A stretch of DNA of 64,000 bases from Virgibacillus sp. LDC-1 (GTDB lineage Bacteria; Bacillota; Bacilli; Bacillales; Amphibacillaceae). The stretch lies in NCBI RefSeq assembly GCF_030137545.1, contig NZ_JARUVL010000003.1, positions 62,001 through 126,000 of the forward strand, written 5' to 3'. The notes under the pieces are model-generated. The model worked only from the letters and a program-made list of their open reading frames with translations. It made no database searches and was not told where the DNA came from. Numbering within the stretch: position 1 is the stretch's first letter; each line of letters opens with the position of its first letter. Below are positions 50,161 through 59,310 of this stretch, piece by piece. The translations under genes and the position numbers were made by a program.

Positions 50161-50354
50161 ATTATGCTACAATGACATCTTGACATCGAACCTTACACAC
50201 GATTTTTAAAAAGCAAGATCCAATTAAATAGCAAACGAATCAAGGTGGCATGAGCCTGGTACAATATCGAATTCAGATCTCAAGCAGGTGCCGTTTAAAG
50301 GGCGTAATAAACAAGTATGATGCCAAGATATATACTACAGCGAATATACTTTCA
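50161..50354. other. unassigned sequence next to the adhP remnant
   Basis: About 190 bases between the adhP fragment and the LysR gene that resemble nothing recognised. It has stops in all frames and may be eroded insertion-element or foreign DNA marking the islet border. Confidence 0.4.
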
Positions 50355-51266
50355 TTAGTATAAATAATTAATAAATAATTCTTGGTTAAATCTATCTATT
50401 GCTTCTTTAGTAATTGAAGATAATGATCTATTACTTTGGGTGATCCAGCCAAAGTAAACAACATGATCTGAAAAATTTTCAATATCAATCGTAATAAGCT
50501 CTCCTGATAAGACAAGCGGATGATTAGCAAATGAATAATCGTGTCCAATTGTCACTGCCATGTCTTCTGTAAGAGCAGTAACAATGGCATCTCCATTATT
50601 CGTAGAAAATAGCACATCAATCTCACCATAAATATTAGAAAAGTCACGTATAAACCAATTTATATAATCGTCTTGATATAAAACAAAAGTTTGATTTTTG
50701 AGTTCTTCCGGTGTAAGCGATTTTTTTTTAGAAAGAGGGGAATCTCGTCCAACACAAAGAACGATCTTCCCTTCGATAACTGATTCGAAAGTAAATTCTA
50801 CCCTCTGTTGAATCATTTTCTCGCTCATTGCTATAAAGCCTGCATCTAAATTATTCTCTAAAAATCCTTCCATAATTTCAAAGGAACCTTTTTCAATAAT
50901 TTCTACTGTAATATTTCTGTATTTTCTTTTTAATTGAGCAGCTATTTTAACAAGTGTAGGTGTTACTCCTGGCATTCCTGCCAAACGCAGTTCACCAGTA
51001 ACTATATTTGGTTGACCTTCTGCTTCTTCTCTAAGTTCTCTAACTTTATTTAATACGTCATTAGCCTTAAGGATAATTTCCTTCCCAACTTCAGTAGGTA
51101 CTGTACCTATTCGGGATCTCCTGAATATTTTAATATTTAATTCGTTTTCTAGAGAAGAAATAGACTGACTAATCCCTGATTGAGTAATATGGAGAGTTTC
51201 CGAAGCTTTTGATATTGATTTCATTTTTGCAACTTCTACAATATGCACTAATTGTTCTATATTCAT
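50355..51266 (-). CDS. LysR-family transcriptional regulator
   Basis: A 303-residue regulator. The N-terminal HTH is in ISKASETLHITQSGISQSISSLENELNIKIF (about 18-48), a linker helix follows, and the effector-binding domain covers about 90-295. It is divergent from the dehydrogenase gene 165 bases away, the usual arrangement for a LysR regulator and its target. AAAGAGGG precedes the ATG. The gene is more AT-rich than its neighbours, in keeping with the islet. Confidence 0.92.
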   Translation of the reverse strand: MNIEQLVHIVEVAKMKSISKASETLHITQSGISQSISSLENELNIKIFRRSRIGTVPTEVGKEIILKANDVLNKVRELREEAEGQPNIVTGELRLAGMPGVTPTLVKIAAQLKRKYRNITVEIIEKGSFEIMEGFLENNLDAGFIAMSEKMIQQRVEFTFESVIEGKIVLCVGRDSPLSKKKSLTPEELKNQTFVLYQDDYINWFIRDFSNIYGEIDVLFSTNNGDAIVTALTEDMAVTIGHDYSFANHPLVLSGELITIDIENFSDHVVYFGWITQSNRSLSSITKEAIDRFNQELFINYLY

Positions 51267-51294
51267 CCGTATACCCTCTTTCATTAAGTTAAAC

Positions 51295-51308
51295 TTATAT
51301 TAATATAA
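51295..51308. promoter_or_regulatory. palindromic candidate LysR operator
   Basis: A perfect 14-base palindrome TTATATTAATATAA lies 29 bases upstream of the LysR start, in the divergent promoter region shared with the dehydrogenase. LysR proteins often bind such AT-rich dyads near their own start; the AT-rich context makes chance possible. Confidence 0.45.
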
Positions 51309-51431
51309 CTAAAAGTAAATTTATTAAACTATATTTCAATATTATAATAGGTATATAGGTATATTATACTCAATATTTTTTCCTAGTGTAATCATACTAT
51401 AAAAATAAATAATCTAAGGGGATGTTACACA

Positions 51432-52478
51432 ATGAAAGCAGCAGTATGGTACGGAAAGTATGACGTGCGTGTTGAAAGTACACATGAACCTGTAGTTGAG
51501 CCTGGAAAGGTTAAAGTTAAAGTTGAATGGGCAGGTATTTGCGGAAGTGATTTACATGCTTACCATGGTGCAGGTGTTCAACAGAATGAGCCTCATCCTG
51601 TTTCAGGTGAAATGGCGCCTCTTACATTGGGGCACGAATTTGCAGGTGTCATTACAGAAGTCGGGGAAGGAGTTTCCGATTTTGTGGTTGGTGACCGTGT
51701 AGCAATTGAACCGCTTATTTATTGTGGAGAATGTGAATATTGTAAAGAGAATCATTATAACAAATGTAATTCCGTTGGATTTATCGGATTAAATGCAAAC
51801 GGAGGGTTTGCTGAATATGTTGTATTAATGCCGAATATGCTCCACAAGCTCCCTGAAAAAGTATCCCTTGAAGAAGGTGCACTTGTTGAGCCGACTGCCG
51901 TTGCTTTGCATGCGGTGAAGCAAAGCAAGTTAAAAGTAGGGGATAAAGTTGCTGTATTTGGTGTAGGACCAATAGGATTGTTAACAATCATGGCTGCTAA
52001 AGCTGCAGGTGCAACTGATATTTTTGCGGTCGATATGTCTCCTGAGCGATTACTTAAAGCGCAAGAGGTGGGAGCTACACATACAATCAATCCTGCTGAG
52101 GAAAACGCCGTAGAAACAATTTTAAAATTATCTAACGGTGGTGTTGATGTTGCATATGAAGCTGCAGGTGTTGAAATTACGCTAGGAAACGCATTATCAT
52201 CAGTGAAAAAAGGTGGAGAGATAATGGTGCTCTCTATCATTCCGGAACCTGTAAAAGTAGATATTTTACAATTGACTTTTAAAGAAGCTAACATTACTTC
52301 CACATTAGCTTATAGAAGTATATTTCCTGAAGTAATCGCTTTAATCGCTTCAGGTGTTCTTGACGTAAAAAAAGTTGTTACTAAAAAAATTACTTTAGAC
52401 CAAATCGTGGAGGACGGTCTTAAACTATTAGATAGCGACAAGAGCCAAGCAAAGATTTTAGTTAAAGTACAACAATAA
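51432..52478 (+). CDS. zinc-dependent 2,3-butanediol-type dehydrogenase
   Basis: A 348-residue medium-chain dehydrogenase. Catalytic zinc residues are Cys37 (AGICGSDLH) and His/Glu in GHEFAG. The structural zinc site is CGECEYCKENHYNKC (about 97-111). NAD binding shows VFGVGPIGLL and a following acidic D in FAVDMSPE, favouring NAD(H). The sequence resembles (R,R)-butanediol, sorbitol and threonine dehydrogenases; butanediol is the best guess. Probably controlled by the divergent LysR regulator. A terminator follows. Confidence 0.85.
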   Translation: MKAAVWYGKYDVRVESTHEPVVEPGKVKVKVEWAGICGSDLHAYHGAGVQQNEPHPVSGEMAPLTLGHEFAGVITEVGEGVSDFVVGDRVAIEPLIYCGECEYCKENHYNKCNSVGFIGLNANGGFAEYVVLMPNMLHKLPEKVSLEEGALVEPTAVALHAVKQSKLKVGDKVAVFGVGPIGLLTIMAAKAAGATDIFAVDMSPERLLKAQEVGATHTINPAEENAVETILKLSNGGVDVAYEAAGVEITLGNALSSVKKGGEIMVLSIIPEPVKVDILQLTFKEANITSTLAYRSIFPEVIALIASGVLDVKKVVTKKITLDQIVEDGLKLLDSDKSQAKILVKVQQ

Positions 52479-52482
52479 TTAT

Positions 52483-52520
52483 AAAATCAAGCCACTGAAT
52501 ACTTGGGTGGCTTGATTTTT
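52483..52520 (+). terminator. terminator after the butanediol-type dehydrogenase
   Basis: Hairpin arms AAATCAAGCCAC and GTGGCTTGATTT followed by TTAG, 5 bases beyond the stop. Confidence 0.9.
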
Positions 52521-52612
52521 AGCTTGATTTAAAATAATAATTTATTAGCATTATTTTGCCTTTTATGTGAAGAATAGTATGCTTTTTTTACTACATTATG
52601 AACGGTGGTCAT

Positions 52613-53263
52613 ATGAATAAAAAAATCAAATTGTTTTTAGTTAGACATGGAGAAACCTATTTAAACAAGTATAATAAGCTACAGGGGTGGACTGATAGTC
52701 CTCTAACAGAAAACGGCAAAAGAATAGTAACAAAGACTGGTAAAAGACTAAAAAATGTTCCTTTTCACTATATATATACAAGTGATTTAGAAAGAACAGT
52801 AGAGACTGCAAAATTAATCCTTGAACAAAATAGAAACAACAAAAATAGGAACATACACAAAAATAACAATTTAAGAGAAGTATTCTTTGGTAGCTTTGAA
52901 GGAGAATATATAGACGATTTTTATAAAAAAGTACTCCAACATAGTGGTTGTAATAATACAACTGCATTGTATAAAAATCATAGCCTAGAAGAGGTAATGA
53001 ATTTCATAAAAAAAATAGATCCGTTTTCACATGCAGAGAATTATCCGGAATTCTGGAAAAGAATTGAGATCGGATTAAATGAAATCGTATCTCAATGTTG
53101 TAACAACGAAAATATTTTACTTGTCACTCACGGCGTTGTAATAAAAACTATAATAAATGAGTTTTCGAAAAAAGGAAATATTGAACAAGAAATAAAAAAT
53201 TCCAGTATTTCTATACTCGAATATTCAAATAATACCTTTAGCGTTGTTTCAATTAATGGATAA
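52613..53263 (+). CDS. histidine phosphatase (phosphoglycerate mutase-like)
   Basis: A 216-residue protein of the histidine phosphatase family. The phosphohistidine motif LVRHGETYLN (His15 region), QGWTDSPLTENGK, YTSDLERTVETA and the second His in LVTHGVV are present. Substrate unknown: small-molecule phosphatase rather than glycolytic mutase is likely. Start at the ATG following GGTGG. It is strongly AT-rich, with many Asn and Lys codons, unlike core genes, suggesting recent acquisition with the islet. Confidence 0.87.
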   Translation: MNKKIKLFLVRHGETYLNKYNKLQGWTDSPLTENGKRIVTKTGKRLKNVPFHYIYTSDLERTVETAKLILEQNRNNKNRNIHKNNNLREVFFGSFEGEYIDDFYKKVLQHSGCNNTTALYKNHSLEEVMNFIKKIDPFSHAENYPEFWKRIEIGLNEIVSQCCNNENILLVTHGVVIKTIINEFSKKGNIEQEIKNSSISILEYSNNTFSVVSING

Positions 53264-53288
53264 ATTAATTAAGTGGTACTTGTGTGAA

Positions 53289-53343
53289 AAGGCGCTCATA
53301 AGCTGTATTAGAGCTTATCTGCTTCAGAGAACTAAATCTATAA
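53289..53343 (+). pseudogene. decayed 3'-end copy of gerE
   Basis: Fifty-three bases align without gaps to the last 53 bases of gerE (GGCGCTCA, AGAGCTTATC, GAACTAAA, TAA). In the gerE frame there is an early TAA, so it is non-functional. The gerE terminator hairpin is copied just beyond it. Confidence 0.85.
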
Positions 53344-53369
53344 GAAATGCTTCATTAGATTATTTTATG

Positions 53370-53400
53370 AAACCGACTACCTTTATGGATAGTCGGTTTT
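53370..53400 (+). terminator. copied gerE terminator
   Basis: Hairpin AAACCGACTA/TAGTCGGTTTT, nearly identical to the terminator at 49923-49955. It can serve the histidine phosphatase gene upstream. Confidence 0.85.
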
Positions 53401-53497
53401 CTCATCGTTTCATTCTGTTTACTGTTCTCACGATTTTTCAATTAGCTTGCGCTTCATTTTTATTCGTTAAAAAAGAGTAAAAAGTGTATCTTCACAA

Positions 53498-54520
53498 CTA
53501 TTTCAAGCGCATATCAATAACCATTCTCCCTTGGATCGTACCATTTTCCATCTCATGAAAAATGTCGTTAATTTCATCAAGCTTACGGGATTGGACAACA
53601 GGTACAACTTTCCCCTCTGCACCAAACATAAATGCTTCTTCTAAATCTTTTCTCGTCCCAACAAGAGAACCAATTACTTCAATCCCGTTGAGAACACTCT
53701 TAATTATGTCTAAATCCATTGTTTCAGGAGGTAAACCAACGTTAACCACTTTGGAGGTCGGACGTACAGAGTTAACCGCTTGATTAAAAGCTGCCTTTGA
53801 CACAGCTGTTACAACAGCAGCATGTGCTCCTCCCACCTCTTTTTGAATCACCTCATCAACATTCGGAACTGTTTTTACGTTATATGTTAAATCAGCGCCA
53901 ACTTCTTTCGCCAGCTGTAGCTTATCATCATTAATATCAACGGCAATTACTTTAGCATTGAATACACGCTTTGCATATTGAATAGCTAAGTTTCCAAGTC
54001 CTCCTGCACCAAATATTACGATCCACTCACCTGGACGAATATCGGATACTTTAATTGCCTTATAAGTTGTAACACCAGCACACGTAATACTTGTTGCCTG
54101 TTCTGGGTCTAACCCTTCTGGCACCTTAACGGCATAGTCTGCTGCGACAATACATTGTTCTGCCATTGCTCCATCAACGCTATACCCTGCATTTTTTGAA
54201 TATAGACAAAACGTTTCGCGACCTGTCACACAGTATTCACATGCTCCGCAGCCTTCAAAAAACCAGGCTACACTAACACGATCTCCTACCTTTAAACTCG
54301 TTACATCATCGGCGATTTCTTTTACAATTCCTACTCCTTCGTGGCCAAGGATACGTCCTGGCACTTCACCAAAGTCACCTTGTGCAACATGCAGATCGGT
54401 ATGGCAAACACCACAAAATTCAATATCTACAAGTGCTTCGCCAGGCTCCAACGGGCGCAATGTAACATCCTTCACTTCTACAAGCTTGTCTTTATCAGAA
54501 CTTACAACAGCTGCTCTCAT
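53498..54520 (-). CDS. adhP: zinc-dependent alcohol dehydrogenase AdhP
   Basis: A 340-residue medium-chain alcohol dehydrogenase. Catalytic zinc: Cys (CGVCHTDLH) and GHEGVG. Structural zinc: [18 protein letters not shown] site: [15 protein letters not shown] and VIAVDIND. It is the AdhP/AdhT type, with ethanol or other primary alcohols as likely substrates. Convergent with the islet; its 3' end is the source of the fragment at 50045-50160. AGGTGG lies upstream of the ATG. Confidence 0.94.
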   Translation of the reverse strand: MRAAVVSSDKDKLVEVKDVTLRPLEPGEALVDIEFCGVCHTDLHVAQGDFGEVPGRILGHEGVGIVKEIADDVTSLKVGDRVSVAWFFEGCGACEYCVTGRETFCLYSKNAGYSVDGAMAEQCIVAADYAVKVPEGLDPEQATSITCAGVTTYKAIKVSDIRPGEWIVIFGAGGLGNLAIQYAKRVFNAKVIAVDINDDKLQLAKEVGADLTYNVKTVPNVDEVIQKEVGGAHAAVVTAVSKAAFNQAVNSVRPTSKVVNVGLPPETMDLDIIKSVLNGIEVIGSLVGTRKDLEEAFMFGAEGKVVPVVQSRKLDEINDIFHEMENGTIQGRMVIDMRLK

Positions 54521-54684
54521 TCAGTATCATCCACCTTTTCTTGTGATTTTTATCATATATATTTCAATGATAATACGTATAAAGGTTCATTATAGTAATA
54601 CCCAATACGATATAAATTACACGACAAAAACAACAAATAGTAGACATTTATAGCGCGGATAAATTTAACCCTTTTCCGACTCCT

Positions 54685-55125
54685 TTAATCTCCTAATAAC
54701 TTTTCTTTACTTTCCTCGTCCAATGGAATGGGTTGTCCTGTCGTCGCATTTACATAAACCAACCTTCCCCGACCAGTAAGACAAATGTCACCGTGTTGAT
54801 TCAAAGCCATATAATGCAAGTCAAAAGAAGAATTCCCTACTTCATCTGTTTTAACAAATAATTGAACCGAATCTCCAAAATATAACGGCTTATGATAATC
54901 ACAATGTAAATCAGCGACAACTGGAATTCCTTCATTTCCTTTTAGATCCGTGAATAAACCGCATGATCTCATATAAGCAATTCGCGCCTCTTCAAAATAA
55001 ATAAATGGCGATACATTGTTTACATGCCCAAACATATCTGTCTCAGAAAAACGAATAGTAATCGGGATATAAAATGAAAATTCTGATTTCCAAGCTTCTA
55101 AGTCGTTTATATAGGATGCTTTCAT
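54685..55125 (-). CDS. ysmA: acyl-CoA thioesterase YsmA
   Basis: A 146-residue hot-dog-fold thioesterase (4HBT). The segment RFSETDMFGHVNNVSPFIYFEEAR holds the catalytic Asp (SETDMFGHVNN). GGGGAGG lies 6 bases before the chosen ATG, 21 codons inside a longer frame. It sits next to sdhB, matching ysmA in B. subtilis. Its acyl-CoA substrate is unknown. Confidence 0.9.
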   Translation of the reverse strand: MKASYINDLEAWKSEFSFYIPITIRFSETDMFGHVNNVSPFIYFEEARIAYMRSCGLFTDLKGNEGIPVVADLHCDYHKPLYFGDSVQLFVKTDEVGNSSFDLHYMALNQHGDICLTGRGRLVYVNATTGQPIPLDEESKEKLLGD

Positions 55126-55160
55126 GCGTATCCTCCCCTTTATATCTTTTAACGAATTAT

Positions 55161-55195
55161 CAAAAAACCCTCGCCATCTAAGAGGCAAGGGTCTT
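55161..55195 (-). terminator. terminator after sdhB
   Basis: Minus-strand hairpin arms GACCCTTGCCTCT and GGCGAGGGTT followed by TTTTTGA, just past the sdhB stop. Confidence 0.88.
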
Positions 55196-55208
55196 GTTGT
55201 AAAAAAAA

Positions 55209-55976
55209 TTAATGTGCGTTATCACTACCAAAGAAATTCTTAAAGGCTTGAATATTTGTAGCTCTGTTCATTGCTGCAATAGATGTAGTCAATGGAATTC
55301 CTTTCGGACAAACCTGTACACAGTTTTGCGAGTTACCACAGCCGGTAATTCCACCATCTTCCATTAACGCATTTAAACGTTCACTCTTATTCATTGCACC
55401 TGTTGGATGCGCATTGTATAAACGCGGCAGCGATAAAAGTGCCGGTCCGATAAAGTCGGATTTATCATTAACGTTTGGACAAGACTCTAAGCACACACCA
55501 CAAGTCATACATTTAGACAATTCATACGCCCATTGTCGTTTCTTTTCAGGCATGCGCGGTCCAGGTCCAAGATCATAGGTTCCATCAATTGGAATCCATG
55601 CTTTAATTCGTTTTAATGCATCAAACATACGAGATCGATCTATCACTAAATCACGTACAACTGGAAACGTATCCATTGGTGCTAGATGAATCGGTTGCTC
55701 AAGCTCATCAACTAAGGTAGAACAAGATTGTCTTGCTGTACCATTAATTACCATCGAACACGCTCCACAAACTTCTTCCAAGCAATTCATTTCCCATTGT
55801 ACAGGACTTACATTTTCCCCTTTGGCATTGACCGGATTTTTTTGAATCTCCATCAAACCGGATATAATATTCATGTTTCTACGATATGGAACATGAAATG
55901 TTTCCTTATACGGAGCCGAATCCGGACTGTCTTGACGTGTGATTATAAAAGTAACCGTTTTTTGATTTTCAGCCAT
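55209..55976 (-). CDS. sdhB: succinate dehydrogenase iron-sulfur subunit
   Basis: A 255-residue iron-sulfur protein that relays electrons from SdhA to cytochrome b. The [2Fe-2S] ligands are in CLEEVCGACSMVINGTARQSC. The [4Fe-4S] and [3Fe-4S] motifs are CMTCGVCLESCPN and CGNSQNCVQVCPKG. AGGGAG precedes the chosen ATG; twenty more in-frame codons upstream overlap sdhA and are not used. Last gene of sdhCAB. Confidence 0.97.
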   Translation of the reverse strand: MAENQKTVTFIITRQDSPDSAPYKETFHVPYRRNMNIISGLMEIQKNPVNAKGENVSPVQWEMNCLEEVCGACSMVINGTARQSCSTLVDELEQPIHLAPMDTFPVVRDLVIDRSRMFDALKRIKAWIPIDGTYDLGPGPRMPEKKRQWAYELSKCMTCGVCLESCPNVNDKSDFIGPALLSLPRLYNAHPTGAMNKSERLNALMEDGGITGCGNSQNCVQVCPKGIPLTTSIAAMNRATNIQAFKNFFGSDNAH

Positions 55977-55998
55977 TTCACTAACTCCCTCCGCTTCA

Positions 55999-57750
55999 TT
56001 AGTGCTTCGTCGTGTAATCACGCTTACGTGGTTCAATTAATGACGTATCAACATCTTCATAAGTAAATACTGGTGATTTTGTTACCGGATCATATGCTGC
56101 GACCGTCGTTTTCAACCACTCTTCATCATTGCGTTCAGGGAACTCTGGCTTATAGTGTGCCCCACGACTTTCATTACGGTTATATGCACCAAGCGTAATC
56201 ACTCGAGCTAGATTTAGCATGCTTTGTAGCTGACGAGTAAACATAACACCTTGGTTACTCCAACGTGATGTATCATTAATATTAATGTTGTTCCAACGTT
56301 CTAATAGCTCTTTAATCTTCTCATCTGTCTTTAGGAGCTTGTCATTATGACGAACTACAGTAACATTATCTGTCATCCATTCTCCTAATTCCTGATGAAT
56401 ACGGTATGCGTTCTCATTTCCATCCATCTTCATTAAAGCTTCAAACTTTGCTTCTTCTTCTTTTACTTTGTCTTCAAACAGTTTGGATGGTAAATCTTCC
56501 ACATGAACAGCAAGCCCATCAATATATTCAATTGCTTTCGGCCCAGCAACCATTCCACCGTAAATAGCGGACAATAAAGAGTTTGCTCCAAGTCGATTGG
56601 CACCATGCTGTGAATAATCACATTCACCTGCTGCAAAAATTCCAGGGATACTGGTCATTTGATCATAATCAACCCAAAGTCCACCCATTGAATAATGGAC
56701 AGCAGGGAATATTTTCATTGGGACCTTACGTGGATCTTCACCAACAAACTTCTCATAAATTTCTATAATTCCGCCTAGCTTTACATCGAGCTCTTTCGGG
56801 TCCTTGTGTGAAAGATCCAAGTAAACCATGTTTTCTCCATTAATACCAAGCTTTTGATTTACACACACATCAAATATTTCACGTGTTGCAATATCACGAG
56901 GAACAAGGTTCCCATAAGCAGGATACTTTTCTTCTAGGAAATACCACGGTTCGCCATCCTTATATGTCCAAACGCGCCCGCCTTCTCCACGAGCAGATTC
57001 ACTCATTAATCGTAATTTATCATCACCAGGAATGGCAGTCGGATGAATTTGAATAAATTCGCCATTCGCATATCTTGCACCTTGTTGATATAGAATACTT
57101 GCAGCTGAACCGGTATTAATGATCGAATTCGTGGACTTCCCAAAAATAATACCTGGTCCACCAGTTGCAATTATTGTAGCATCCGATGGAAATGCTTTAA
57201 TTTCAAGCGATTTAAGATTTTGGGCAACAATTCCTTTTCCTACACCATCATCATCAAGTATGGCACCAATAAATTCCCAGCCCTCGTATTTAGTAACTAA
57301 TCCTTCTACTTCATACCGACGCACTTGTTCATCAAGTGCGTATAAAAGCTGTTGGCCAGTTGTAGCCCCAGCGTAGGCCGTTCTATGCACTTGTGTACCT
57401 CCAAAACGACGAAAATCTAATAACCCCTCAGGTGTTCGGTTAAACATAACTCCCATACGATCCATGAGATTAATAATTTTGGGAGCAGCTTCACACATTG
57501 CTTTTACAGGGGGTTGATTAGCAAGAAAGTCCCCACCATAAATCGTATCATCAAAATGTAGCCATGGAGAATCTCCTTCTCCCTTCGTATTAACCGCACC
57601 ATTGATTCCGCCTTGGGCACAAACAGAGTGAGAGCGTTTTACAGGTACAATGGAAAATAAGTCGACGCTTACCCCAGCTTCAGCAGCTTTTATGGTTGCC
57701 ATGAGCCCAGCTAGACCACCGCCAACTACAGCAACTTTACGATTACTCAT
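55999..57750 (-). CDS. sdhA: succinate dehydrogenase flavoprotein subunit
   Basis: A 583-residue flavoprotein that oxidises succinate to fumarate. FAD-binding GGGLAGLMATIKAAE begins the protein. The covalent FAD histidine is in RSHSVCAQGGINGA. The catalytic Arg region ARGEGGRVWTYKDG and HYSMGGLWVD are present. Ribosome site GAAGGGG. It is the middle gene of sdhCAB, the respiratory complex II. Confidence 0.98.
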   Translation of the reverse strand: MSNRKVAVVGGGLAGLMATIKAAEAGVSVDLFSIVPVKRSHSVCAQGGINGAVNTKGEGDSPWLHFDDTIYGGDFLANQPPVKAMCEAAPKIINLMDRMGVMFNRTPEGLLDFRRFGGTQVHRTAYAGATTGQQLLYALDEQVRRYEVEGLVTKYEGWEFIGAILDDDGVGKGIVAQNLKSLEIKAFPSDATIIATGGPGIIFGKSTNSIINTGSAASILYQQGARYANGEFIQIHPTAIPGDDKLRLMSESARGEGGRVWTYKDGEPWYFLEEKYPAYGNLVPRDIATREIFDVCVNQKLGINGENMVYLDLSHKDPKELDVKLGGIIEIYEKFVGEDPRKVPMKIFPAVHYSMGGLWVDYDQMTSIPGIFAAGECDYSQHGANRLGANSLLSAIYGGMVAGPKAIEYIDGLAVHVEDLPSKLFEDKVKEEEAKFEALMKMDGNENAYRIHQELGEWMTDNVTVVRHNDKLLKTDEKIKELLERWNNININDTSRWSNQGVMFTRQLQSMLNLARVITLGAYNRNESRGAHYKPEFPERNDEEWLKTTVAAYDPVTKSPVFTYEDVDTSLIEPRKRDYTTKH

Positions 57751-57818
57751 TGAATGCTCACCCCTTCTATTCTATTAAATAACTTCTCGTCAATGCTTTC
57801 ATCTAAACAATGTCAGTG

Positions 57819-58430
57819 TTATACAAATGCTAATAGCGCTCTAATACCTATAAAACTAACAACTAAAAACACCGCTAATGTAACATATGTAACAATTTTC
57901 TGTGATTTTGGTGATTGTGCAAAGCCCCAATGTACCATGAAGCCCCAAAGGCCATTTGAAAAATGGAAAACTGCAGCCAGCACACCTACAATATAGAACC
58001 AGAGCATGATTGGATTCGATAAAATGTTCTCCATTAATCCAAAGCTTAGTTCTTCATTTCCTAGCCCAATTTGCACACGCGTTTCCCATACATGCCACGC
58101 AATAAAAATTAATGTGAAAACACCTGTTATTCGTTGTAGGTAAAATAACCAGTTTCGAAAAAATGAGTATTTCACTGTATTATTTCGCGCAGTAAAAGCA
58201 ATGTAGACCCCTAGAATTGCATGAAACAAAATTGGTAAATAAATAACAAAGATTTCAAGCGCTAAAAGGAATGGAAGGCTTTCCAAAACTCCCGCTGCTG
58301 CGTTAAAACTTTCTTCTCCATACACAGCAAAATGATTCACCACCAAGTGCTGAACCAAAAAGATCCCAATTGGAATTACGCCTAATAGTGAGTGTAATCT
58401 TCTCCAAACAAACTCACGATGCTCCGCCAT
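57819..58430 (-). CDS. sdhC: succinate dehydrogenase cytochrome b558 subunit
   Basis: A 203-residue membrane anchor with five transmembrane helices and conserved histidines (HSLLGV, VQHLVVNH, FHAILG, FIAWHVWETR) that ligate the two haems of Bacillus-type complex II. GAGGGGGG precedes the ATG. It follows a strong sigma-A promoter with a large palindrome downstream. Confidence 0.96.
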   Translation of the reverse strand: MAEHREFVWRRLHSLLGVIPIGIFLVQHLVVNHFAVYGEESFNAAAGVLESLPFLLALEIFVIYLPILFHAILGVYIAFTARNNTVKYSFFRNWLFYLQRITGVFTLIFIAWHVWETRVQIGLGNEELSFGLMENILSNPIMLWFYIVGVLAAVFHFSNGLWGFMVHWGFAQSPKSQKIVTYVTLAVFLVVSFIGIRALLAFV

Positions 58431-58511
58431 GTGTTACCCCCCTCAGATTTGATGTTGTTTTTAATGGCATGACATATTAGAGCAATAATAAAAAGATTTA
58501 TTGCCGTATCA

Positions 58512-58535
58512 GTCACAAAATGTACATTTTGTGAC
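58512..58535. promoter_or_regulatory. perfect 24-bp palindrome, candidate operator of sdhCAB
   Basis: A perfect inverted repeat with arms GTCACAAAATGT and ACATTTTGTGAC sits just after the -10 element of the sdhCAB promoter, covering about +1 to +24. A repressor there would block transcription; it could also form an mRNA hairpin at the transcript 5' end. The half-sites point outward compared with the Crp/Fnr or Rex patterns, so the regulator is not identified. Confidence 0.75.
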
Positions 58536-58541
58536 ATATTT

Positions 58542-58570
58542 ATTGTACTTCTATCTGATAGGAGCGTCAA
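58542..58570 (-). promoter_or_regulatory. sigma-A promoter of sdhCAB
   Basis: Minus-strand TTGACG, 17 bases, TACAAT, followed by AAATATG. It is the best promoter match upstream of sdhC, giving an untranslated leader of about 105 bases. Confidence 0.85.
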
Positions 58571-58740
58571 GGAAACGAATCACAAATTAATGGGAGTATT
58601 CTCCTTCTAACGCGTAATCTATTTTGAAAAGAAAAGCCTATTGCATGAATGCTAAAATAGTTGGATAATAGAGCTAATCATTAAGCGGTTTTACGATTAA
58701 GTAGCCTGCATATTTTTCCTCTTTAGAAAGGATGAACTTC

Positions 58741-59178
58741 ATGACGAAAAAACAAAATCTACATTCCTTATCCATACTGGACAATTTACATACTTCTGGT
58801 GCCGGCTATGATGTGTTACGATATCTTGCTCTTCCTGAACTATTAGGAAAGGAAAAGGATAGCTTGCTTTATTTTATGGGGAAATCGCTTGCAAGAAACT
58901 TTGAGTTCCAAGCCTTTGGAGATATCTTATACTTTTTTGAAACAGTCGGCTGGGGAAAATTAGAGCTGATAAAAGAGAAACGAAAAGAACTTGTCTTCTA
59001 TATGATGTCAGATGCTGTCGCAAGAAGACTAACTTCTGATATTCAAGCGGAGTTTCGTCTAGAAGCAGGCTTTTTAGCAGAAGCCATTCAAGCAGTAAAA
59101 GGAATCGAATGTGAATGTATGGAAGAAGTGAATTATAAAATTCATCAGGTTGCATTTAAGGTAGTATTTACAGATTAA
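58741..59178 (+). CDS. yslB: DUF2507 family protein YslB
   Basis: A 145-residue soluble protein similar to YslB (DUF2507). It starts MTKKQNLHSLSILDNLHTSG after AAAGGATG. The fold resembles V4R-type small-molecule-binding domains, with GAGYDVLRYLALPELLGKE, typical of the family. Function unknown. Its position divergent from sdhC and before uvrC is as in Bacillus. Confidence 0.9.
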   Translation: MTKKQNLHSLSILDNLHTSGAGYDVLRYLALPELLGKEKDSLLYFMGKSLARNFEFQAFGDILYFFETVGWGKLELIKEKRKELVFYMMSDAVARRLTSDIQAEFRLEAGFLAEAIQAVKGIECECMEEVNYKIHQVAFKVVFTD

Positions 59179-59310
59179 AAGACGCTTATGCAATGATGTG
59201 TAATAACTGGACTAGACACAGAATTCTTTATTGAAAAAATCGAATAATATCGTTGAGTTTTCGATTTAAATATGATTTTTTTCATAATGTGTTTTCTAGC
59301 TGTTGAAATG

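Noticed and set aside
58512-58535. sdhC palindrome as a Rex, ArcR or TnrA site
   Set aside because: The half-sites face the opposite way from Rex and Crp/Fnr boxes, and TnrA spacing is off by one base, so no known regulator was assigned.
58382-58570. A 62-codon minus-strand ORF upstream of sdhC
   Set aside because: It covers the promoter and palindrome, lacks a ribosome site and overlaps sdhC out of frame.
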